Positions 1 to 4,921 of a DNA stretch of 11,161 bases are shown one piece after another. Each line of letters starts with the position of its first letter. Position 1 is the stretch's first letter. Both the position numbers and the translations under genes were made by a program. The stretch comes from SIAJ01 sp036266155 (GTDB lineage: Bacteria; Planctomycetota; Planctomycetia; Gemmatales; Gemmataceae): positions 1-11,161 of the forward strand of contig DATANR010000402.1 in assembly GCA_036266155.1 (NCBI GenBank). Reading direction: 5' to 3'. Under the pieces are notes generated by a model. The model was not told where the DNA came from. It ran no database searches and saw nothing but the letters and a program-made list of their open reading frames with translations.

Positions 1-1569
1 GTTCACCCCCGTCGTGTAGTCGCTGTAGTTCAGCGTGTCGAACCCGCCGGCCCCATCGATCTTGCCGCTGACGCCGACGCCGTTCGCGAAATTGAACGTG
101 TCCGCCCCGGCGCTGCCGTCCAGGCTGTCGACGTCAATGAACGTGGTCGAGAGGTTCAGCAAGCCAAGGTTCTGGCCGAGAATTTTCCAGTCGTTGTCGC
201 CATGGGGAGCGATCAAGATGTCGCTGCCGCCGTTGCCATCGAGCGTCCGGAAAAAGTCACCGGTCCGCGGGGCGGTGACGTTGAACACGTCGGCTCGGCG
301 CCCGGCGTTGACTTCGAGTTGACCGGGGAAGTGGTCCAGAGTGACCGTGGCCATCCCATTGCGTTGCACCGTATCGGCGCCAAGCGTATAGCGCTGGCCG
401 AACAGAGTGCCGACATCATCGAAGACCAGTTGCGTATGCGCCCGCCCGTCTTGAACCGTGACCGGCCCATCGATCGAGTCGAGCCGATGGCTTAAGTTGC
501 CGAACGTGACGAACTGCGTCTCCTCGGGCACAATTGTCGTCTTGGTCCCGGCGTTTGTGCTCAATACGGAAACCGTCGATGATGGCGTTTCCGTGAAGCT
601 GGCGACGAAACGAACGGACGCGACTCCTTGGTAAACGATGGTGTCCGAATCGTCGCGGAAGAAATGGAACGGCCCACTCTGGAAGACCTCGGTGTCCGTG
701 CGAACCAACCGATCGGCCGAGAGCGTCGCGGAATAGGCGCTCAGCGAGCTCGCCTGGCTTCCGGCCCGAATGTCGTTGATATCGACCTTGTCCTGGAAGA
801 GACCGTCGGACACGGTGATCTGGCCACCGATATCGGCCAAGGTGCTCGTCGTCGGCACGATATGGATGTTGTCAGCGCCGGTTCCGCCATTGATCTGGAC
901 GGCCCCGGTCGTTCCGACCACGTTGAAGTTGTCGACGCCGCCTTTGCCATTGAGAATTGTCGTGCCGACCGGCGTATTGTTGACGTTGAGCGTGTCGCTG
1001 CCGGCGCCGGTCTGAAGTATCAACGTGGCGTTGGGATCGTTGAAGGTGTAGCTGATGGTTGCCGGAGCGATGCCCGTGACTTGCGTATCCGAGATTTCAA
1101 GATGCGCGTTCGCGGTAGCGGCCGAGTTGTTCACGAGCAGGAAATTTGCATTCTCGACGGACAGGTTCGACCGGATGCTCGCGGTCGACTTCTGACCGGT
1201 CAGAGGGTCCTGATCGGCAACATTGACCGTCTCGACGTTGATCACATGGACGCCGTCGGTGACGCCAGCCTGAATCCCGTGGACATTCACGTTGTCGAGG
1301 CCTTCGCGGCCATTGATCTTGATCTGACTGATCGCGACGGCGCCATCGAAATCGACGTGGCCATTCACGACCACGCGTGTTTGATTGGCTTGCGCACTGA
1401 AGATCTCGATCGAATCATTGCCCGTCGTGCCGGCGACGCTCAACACGCCGTTGCTGAAAAGCGTGCTCGGCACATCGCGGCCTTCGAGGGCCACGATCCC
1501 GAAGCGGGCCTTATGGGCCGATTGGGGACGCGTGCTGGTCGAACGGAAAAGTCGGCTGATGCGGGACAT
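1..1569 (-). CDS. Large RTX-like repeat surface/secreted protein, N-terminal part (runs off left edge)
   Basis: An uninterrupted frame runs from an ATG at 1569 to the window edge, giving 523 residues with no stop; the rest of the gene lies outside. AAGG at 1576-1579 sits 6 bases before the ATG. The N-terminus is basic (MSRISRLFR...) with no clear hydrophobic signal peptide, followed at residues 27-35 by ALEGRDVPS, a motif style common at the start of large planctomycete exported proteins. The rest is Gly/Asp/Asn-rich with degenerate repeats of the form G-x-G-x-D-x-[LFI]-x-[VFI], for example GAGSDTLNV (188), GKGGVDNFNV (208), GGTGADNIHI (228), SAGADTFNF (486) and GAGGFDTLNY (506). Neighbouring copies lie 20 residues apart. 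Such repeats resemble calcium-binding beta-roll (RTX) or beta-helix repeats, suggesting a calcium-stabilised extracellular protein. That role is inferred. A plus-strand ORF at 628-1581 is only its shadow. Substrate or partner is unknown. Confidence 0.85.
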   Translation of the reverse strand, partial: MSRISRLFRSTSTRPQSAHKARFGIVALEGRDVPSTLFSNGVLSVAGTTGNDSIEIFSAQANQTRVVVNGHVDFDGAVAISQIKINGREGLDNVNVHGIQAGVTDGVHVINVETVNVADQDPLTGQKSTASIRSNLSVENANFLLVNNSAATANAHLEISDTQVTGIAPATISYTFNDPNATLILQTGAGSDTLNVNNTPVGTTILNGKGGVDNFNVVGTTGAVQINGGTGADNIHIVPTTSTLADIGGQITVSDGLFQDKVDINDIRAGSQASSLSAYSATLSADRLVRTDTEVFQSGPFHFFRDDSDTIVYQGVASVRFVASFTETPSSTVSVLSTNAGTKTTIVPEETQFVTFGNLSHRLDSIDGPVTVQDGRAHTQLVFDDVGTLFGQRYTLGADTVQRNGMATVTLDHFPGQLEVNAGRRADVFNVTAPRTGDFFRTLDGNGGSDILIAPHGDNDWKILGQNLGLLNLSTTFIDVDSLDGSAGADTFNFANGVGVSGKIDGAGGFDTLNYSDYTTGVN

Positions 1570-1795
1570 GGCACACCTTGAGGGTCGGTCGTTTTTGGGT
1601 TGTGGGGAGGCTCACTGTCCTCCCGGCTTGACCCCTCCAAGGCGTGCAGAACGGCAGTGTGACAAGAAAAGCGACTTCTCGTTCTGGGCTCGGTTTGCAA
1701 TGAATTGCGCCGTCCGCCCGATGCCCCCTTGTCGGGTTTTGTTGCTTTCCAATCAAACAGTTCGGCACGCGGCGAATTCGTTTCATCCAGAATTG

Positions 1796-1833
1796 AGAGA
1801 TGGCCAACACACACATTGGGGTTGACCATCTCT
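1796..1833. promoter_or_regulatory. 13-bp imperfect inverted repeat (possible operator or 5' UTR hairpin)
   Basis: Arms 1796-1808 (AGAGATGGCCAAC) and 1821-1833 (GTTGACCATCTCT) are reverse complements except for one C/A mismatch (1804/1825), with a 12-base spacer. It lies 227 bases upstream of the repeat-protein start and 369 bases upstream of the kinase start. It could bind a dimeric regulator or fold in the leader RNA of the minus-strand gene. Which, if either, is unknown. No long T-run follows on either strand, so a terminator is less likely. Confidence 0.45.
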
Positions 1834-1937
1834 GCCTGCGTTTTCGCGCCCATCCCAAAGACCGCAAAGGAGATAGGTTGAAAATGTGGAGTTCCAATTC
1901 TAGTGCCGGAAGCCTCTAAAAGCTGCGCCAACTGGGA

Positions 1938-1971
1938 ACGTTGTTGCTGTGGAACTCACGTTGCTGCCGTG
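1938..1971. repeat. Imperfect direct repeat, 14 bases, period 20
   Basis: ACGTTGTTGCTGTG at 1938-1951 and ACGTTGCTGCCGTG at 1958-1971 match at 12 of 14 positions. The second copy runs into the left arm of the hairpin at 1963-1990. It may be a local duplication or a paired protein-binding site; function is unknown. Confidence 0.35.
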
Positions 1972-1997
1972 CAATAGGCCGTACGGCAGCTTTCTTG
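1963..1997 (+). terminator. Terminator-like hairpin in plus orientation
   Basis: GCTGCCGTGC (1963-1972) can pair with GTACGGCAGC (1981-1990): 8 perfect pairs, then a G-T wobble and a C-G pair, closing an 8-base loop. TTTCTTG follows at 1991-1997. In plus-strand RNA this is a GC-rich stem followed by a short U-rich tail, as in a weak intrinsic terminator. No plus-strand gene is visible upstream, so if it acts as a terminator it would end an unannotated or antisense transcript. It could equally be a protein-binding palindrome. Confidence 0.35.
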
Positions 1998-2131
1998 CAA
2001 AGCGGGCTTTTGTCTAGTTACGGCTTGGGGTAGTCCCCGTTCTGACACATCCGTTTCATTTTGTTGCAAAACCTCCTAGGCTGGTCGAACAATGGCGCAA
2101 TTGGCCAATCGGCTCATTGACCCGAATTCAA

Positions 2132-2160
2132 TTGCATTCGCAGGTGCACCGCATTACAAT
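2132..2160 (+). promoter_or_regulatory. Possible sigma-70-like promoter of the kinase gene
   Basis: TACAAT (2155-2160) matches the TATAAT -10 consensus at 5 of 6 positions. TTGCAT (2132-2137) lies 17 bases upstream but matches TTGACA at only 3 of 6. A start of transcription near 2167 would leave a leader of about 35 bases before the kinase ATG. Promoter consensus in planctomycetes is poorly established, so this is a candidate only. Confidence 0.35.
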
Positions 2161-2175
2161 CGCTGCAAGTCCCCA

Positions 2176-2194
2176 CCCCGAAAGTCCAACGGGG
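2176..2194 (+). promoter_or_regulatory. Small hairpin just before the kinase start codon
   Basis: CCCCG (2176-2180) can pair with CGGGG (2190-2194) around a 9-base loop, ending 7 bases before the ATG at 2202. No purine-rich Shine-Dalgarno is seen in this leader, so the stem occupies the place where a ribosome binding site would be. It may affect translation initiation; the stem is short. Confidence 0.25.
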
Positions 2195-2201
2195 TTTCCC
2201 C

Positions 2202-4157
2202 ATGCTCGAATCTTCTGCAGCACCCACCGCCGACGGGCTCTTCCACAAGTGGAAGCAGTTCCTTGACGACGGCGCGCTTGTCACTGCGGCACAGGTTACT
2301 TCCGATCAGCCGGAAATGACCGGCCCGTTGCAAGACTTGATTGACGACTATCTTGCGGGCCGGGCCAGCCAATTCGAAGAGACGTTGACGACGCTGGATG
2401 ACGATCCGCCAGAACCTGAGCCATTGCCGACCATCGCGGGCTTCACCATTCTCAAGCGTCTCGGTCGTGGCGGCATGGGCGAAGTTTTTCACGTCCGCGA
2501 TCAGCTCAACCGCGAGTGGGCTCTCAAGGTTGCCCGCAAGAAGCAGCTGTCGGCGGCGGGTCGCCAGCGCTTTCTGGCCGAAGCCGACGCGATGAGCAAG
2601 CTGACTCATCCGCACATTGCGCCGATTTGGGACTACAAGGACATTGACGGCCGTCCGTACTTCACCATGAGCCTGTATCCCAACACGCTCGCGGACAAGT
2701 TGCCGGAGTATCGGGCCGATCCGAAAGCCACCGTGCGCTTGATGGCCGCGGTTGCCGAGGGCGTCGGCCATTTGCACGCTAACGGTTTCGTCCATCGCGA
2801 TTTGAAACCGTCGAACATTCTGCTCGGCAAAGATGGGCGACCAGTGGTCAGTGACTTCGGCCTCGTCAAGGGACGCACCGAGGGTGATTCGTCCGCCGGC
2901 GATTCGAGCGTGCATGGATCGGCCGAGACGGTCCCGCCGGGCGGCAAGCGGTCGCAAACGTTGGCCGGCCTGGTGCTCGGCACGCGGCGCTACATGGCGC
3001 CGGAACAGGCAGCCGGGCTCAATCACCTGGCCGGACCGTCGTGGGACACCTGGGCGCTCGGCGTGATCTTGCATGAGCTGCTGACAGGCCAGGCGCCGCG
3101 GTCATCGAATGCTCCTGAGCGCATGCTGCGGCCCAACGAGCCGGGCAATCCGCCGCCGACGGACGTGAAGCCGGGCCTCGATCCAGGTCTGGTGCGCATT
3201 GTCGAACATTGTCTGGCGCGCGACCCGGCACTGCGTTACCCGGACGGCGCTTCGGTGGCAGCCGACCTAAACTCGTGGCTGAAGCCGAAACGGCGCCGAT
3301 CGATACGAGCGATCGCGGCCACAGCGATTGCCGTGCTCATCGTGTCAACAATCGGCATCGCCGCGGCGCGGCCATGGCGATCGACCGGCCAGGACCTGCC
3401 GGACAAGCCCGCCGCTGCGCCGGCCTCCGATGCGGTCCTCGCGGGCATTCAGCAACAACTCAAAGATGACAAGACGGTCACGGTAATTGATGCGACGGGG
3501 ATGCCCGTCTGGTCCGATCTGGCGGTCGGCAAGGGCAAGGTACACCCGCATCTGAGTGAGACTGACAAAGTTTTGGTTATCGACACGGCCGACACGGCGC
3601 TGATGGATTTGCCGCCCACGGGCCTCGACCGCTATCGAGTTCGTGTGGAGGTATGCCAGCGTTCGGCGACTGCCGACTCGCGGGTCGGCGTCTATGCCGG
3701 GCGCCATCGCTTGCCGACGTCGAACGGCGAAACGGAAGCATTCGCCTCCCTGTGGTTCACCGATAACGACCCGGAGCCCACCGCCGATGCGCCGGGCCGC
3801 TGGCAAATCGCGCTCAGGCCTTACGAACTCGTTTCACGCAAGGGGAGCGTATCGGGAGAGTATGGAGGTGCGAAGTTTGGCCGATTCGTGCCGCAGCCTG
3901 ATGAGAAGTCGCTCGTCTGCTGGCATGTGATTGTCATCGAGGTGACGCCGACCGGCCTGGCGTTCACCTTCGACGGCCAATCGGCGGGAACGATCGCGCT
4001 GCCGCTCAACGATGCGGACGAAAAGGACTTCACGCAGACGGTGGCCCACGTGAATCCGGGAATCCGGTCCGCATTTTCGCCGGCCGGGGGCTACGGCTTT
4101 ATCGTCCGCGGCGGTGCGGGCGGCTTCCGCAACGCGACGGTGAGCCGGCTGCCTTGA
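2202..4157 (+). CDS. Transmembrane Hanks-type Ser/Thr protein kinase with extracytoplasmic C-terminal domain
   Basis: This 651-residue protein phosphorylates Ser/Thr on target proteins using ATP. The kinase domain spans about residues 81-360: glycine loop LGRGGMGEV (87-95), catalytic Lys109 in WALKV, helix-C Glu127, HRDLKPSN (198-205) with Asp200 and Asn205, DFG (218-220) and APE (266-268). All key residues are intact, so it should be active. The stretch between DFG and APE is long (about 45 residues) and Ser/Gly-rich with a GDSSAGDSS duplication near 228-236, a possible autophosphorylation region. A basic run (361-369) precedes one membrane helix (about 369-389), placing the kinase inside the cell. 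Residues 430-651 form a beta-rich domain outside, with the look of a lectin/laminin-G-like sandwich; that assignment is tentative. Residues 1-46 form a leader that recurs at 4599. The ATG at 2202 lacks an obvious Shine-Dalgarno. Ligand and substrates are unknown. Confidence 0.95.
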   Translation: MLESSAAPTADGLFHKWKQFLDDGALVTAAQVTSDQPEMTGPLQDLIDDYLAGRASQFEETLTTLDDDPPEPEPLPTIAGFTILKRLGRGGMGEVFHVRDQLNREWALKVARKKQLSAAGRQRFLAEADAMSKLTHPHIAPIWDYKDIDGRPYFTMSLYPNTLADKLPEYRADPKATVRLMAAVAEGVGHLHANGFVHRDLKPSNILLGKDGRPVVSDFGLVKGRTEGDSSAGDSSVHGSAETVPPGGKRSQTLAGLVLGTRRYMAPEQAAGLNHLAGPSWDTWALGVILHELLTGQAPRSSNAPERMLRPNEPGNPPPTDVKPGLDPGLVRIVEHCLARDPALRYPDGASVAADLNSWLKPKRRRSIRAIAATAIAVLIVSTIGIAAARPWRSTGQDLPDKPAAAPASDAVLAGIQQQLKDDKTVTVIDATGMPVWSDLAVGKGKVHPHLSETDKVLVIDTADTALMDLPPTGLDRYRVRVEVCQRSATADSRVGVYAGRHRLPTSNGETEAFASLWFTDNDPEPTADAPGRWQIALRPYELVSRKGSVSGEYGGAKFGRFVPQPDEKSLVCWHVIVIEVTPTGLAFTFDGQSAGTIALPLNDADEKDFTQTVAHVNPGIRSAFSPAGGYGFIVRGGAGGFRNATVSRLP

Positions 4158-4220
4158 CCAACTGAACTCGCAAGAAAGAACGTGACTAACGTTCAAGCCA
4201 AACCAACCTTGGGGATCCTC

Positions 4221-4574
4221 ATGGCCAACGTTGACGAGCTTTCCGTTTCGGACATTCGACTTCTGAACAACAATGTCGAAGTCACAAGCCCCGCGACGAA
4301 CCTGGCGCTGAAGGTCACAGGTGCGTATTCGCCGACGAACAATTCGTCGATCACCGTCAAGCTGAAGGCGAACGGCGGGGAAGTCTCTCACGCCGGCACC
4401 CCCGGCGCCGGCAGTCGCTTTAGCACGACCTTTACCGTGGCCGAGTTGACCGGTCTGGGAGTGGCCTCCGGCATGGCGGCAAAGGTCGTCGTCGACGTGA
4501 CCAACCCGGCCTTTACCAACGACTCGGGCGGAGCGCTCACGGCGGAGGCAGTCCGGAATTTCACATTCGCTTGA
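4221..4574 (+). CDS. Small beta-rich protein of unknown function
   Basis: I do not recognise a family. From the ATG at 4221 the product is 117 residues. GGGGA at 4211-4215 lies 5 bases upstream, which favours this start over an in-frame GTG at 4182 that would add 13 residues, has poorer spacing signals, and sits inside a 6-bp inverted repeat (4178-4183 with 4189-4194). The sequence alternates hydrophobic and polar residues (SSITVKLKANGG, AKVVVDVTN) and is rich in Thr, Asn, Val and Ser with no Cys or Trp, as expected for an Ig-like beta sandwich. There is no signal peptide or membrane helix. It begins 63 bases after the kinase stop and is followed after 24 bases by a kinase-like fragment, so it may be co-transcribed with the kinase and serve as a partner or substrate. 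That is inference. Confidence 0.7.
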   Translation: MANVDELSVSDIRLLNNNVEVTSPATNLALKVTGAYSPTNNSSITVKLKANGGEVSHAGTPGAGSRFSTTFTVAELTGLGVASGMAAKVVVDVTNPAFTNDSGGALTAEAVRNFTFA

Positions 4575-4598
4575 TGTGAGCCGATTCGAGAGCTGCCC

Positions 4599-4853
4599 AT
4601 GACCAACGCCCCGATCGCGCCAACCGCGGACGACTTGTTCCAGAAATGGAAGCAGTTCCTGGAACGCGGCTCGTCCACGACGACCAGCGTCGTCGTTGTC
4701 GGCCCCCCAGACGTAACCGCATCTCCTTATCGGATTCGGATTTTTGGTGAGGACTCCTGGCGGCAGTCTTTCCGGCGATCAGGGCTATTTCCTGGTCGCC
4801 ACAGTGATGCCGGCCATCCGGACGCGGCAATTGGCATCCACACGCGGACCTGA
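4599..4853 (+). pseudogene. Truncated kinase N-terminus (remnant duplicate of the kinase at 2202)
   Basis: This 84-codon ORF begins with APTADDLFQKWKQFLERG, closely matching APTADGLFHKWKQFLDDG of the upstream kinase, at the same distance from the start. An ungapped, weaker match continues to about residue 46 (PPDVTASP against QPEMTGPL). The DNA shares a 14-base identity, TGGAAGCAGTTCCT. After about 4735 the similarity ends; no glycine loop, catalytic Lys or any other kinase motif appears in any plus-strand frame before 4922. The most likely reading is a second kinase gene of which only the start survives, by deletion or recombination. An alternative is a short functional protein that uses the same N-terminal module, for example to compete for the kinase's partner. 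Translation from 4599 remains possible. The tail beyond residue 46 has no recognisable character. Confidence 0.6.
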
Positions 4854-4883
4854 CGACTTGACGGCGGTACCTGAGGATACAAT

Positions 4884-4910
4884 TCCCGGTATCTGTTTGC
4901 AGGACCGGGA
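4884..4910 (+). promoter_or_regulatory. Inverted repeat overlapping the U32 leader and ribosome binding region
   Basis: TCCCGGT (4884-4890) and ACCGGGA (4904-4910) are perfect 7-bp complements with a 13-base spacer. The right arm includes part of the purine-rich GGGAG just upstream of the U32 ATG (4922); a second AAGG at 4913-4916 stays free. TACAAT (4878-4883), a -10-like hexamer, precedes it, but the nearest -35-like TTGACG (4858-4863) is only 14 bases away, so the promoter is doubtful. The hairpin could tune translation of the operon. Confidence 0.3.
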
Positions 4911-4921
4911 GCAAGGTCGTA

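Larger units (their letters stand above)
1570..2201. other. Divergent intergenic region, no convincing gene
   Basis: These 632 bases separate the divergent starts of the repeat protein (minus) and the kinase (plus). ORFs that cross it, such as 1440-1931 on the minus strand and 2092-2319 on the plus strand, overlap the real genes in other frames and resemble no family I know. The region is visibly less GC-rich than the flanking genes in places. It contains two inverted repeats, an imperfect direct repeat, and a promoter-like pair for the kinase, listed separately. It probably holds both promoters. Confidence 0.6.

Noticed and set aside
628..1581. 317-residue plus-strand ORF
   Set aside because: It is antisense to the repeat protein, whose frame is uninterrupted over the same span with regular G-x-G-x-D repeats; the plus-strand translation has Asp/Arg/Val-rich shadow composition and no motif.
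1605..1624. GGGAGG / CCTCCC inverted repeat near the repeat-protein start
   Set aside because: Only 6 bp with an 8-base loop; too short to claim, and the T-run lies on the wrong side for a terminator.
1440..1931. 163-residue minus-strand ORF crossing the intergenic region into the repeat gene
   Set aside because: Its first part looks mildly protein-like, but it overlaps the start of the repeat protein by about 130 bases in another frame, has no recognised motif, and its latter half has shadow composition.
2098..2108. CAATTGGCCAA, also present at 10139-10149, palindromic core upstream of two genes
   Set aside because: An 11-base match between two places is expected several times by chance in 11 kb, and no third copy was seen.
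2154..3074. 306-residue minus-strand ORF under the kinase
   Set aside because: The plus strand encodes an intact kinase with all catalytic motifs; the antisense frame is a GC-rich shadow.
3236..3448. Short ORFs on both strands around the kinase membrane segment
   Set aside because: They overlap the kinase in other frames; the membrane helix and its basic flank belong to the kinase frame.
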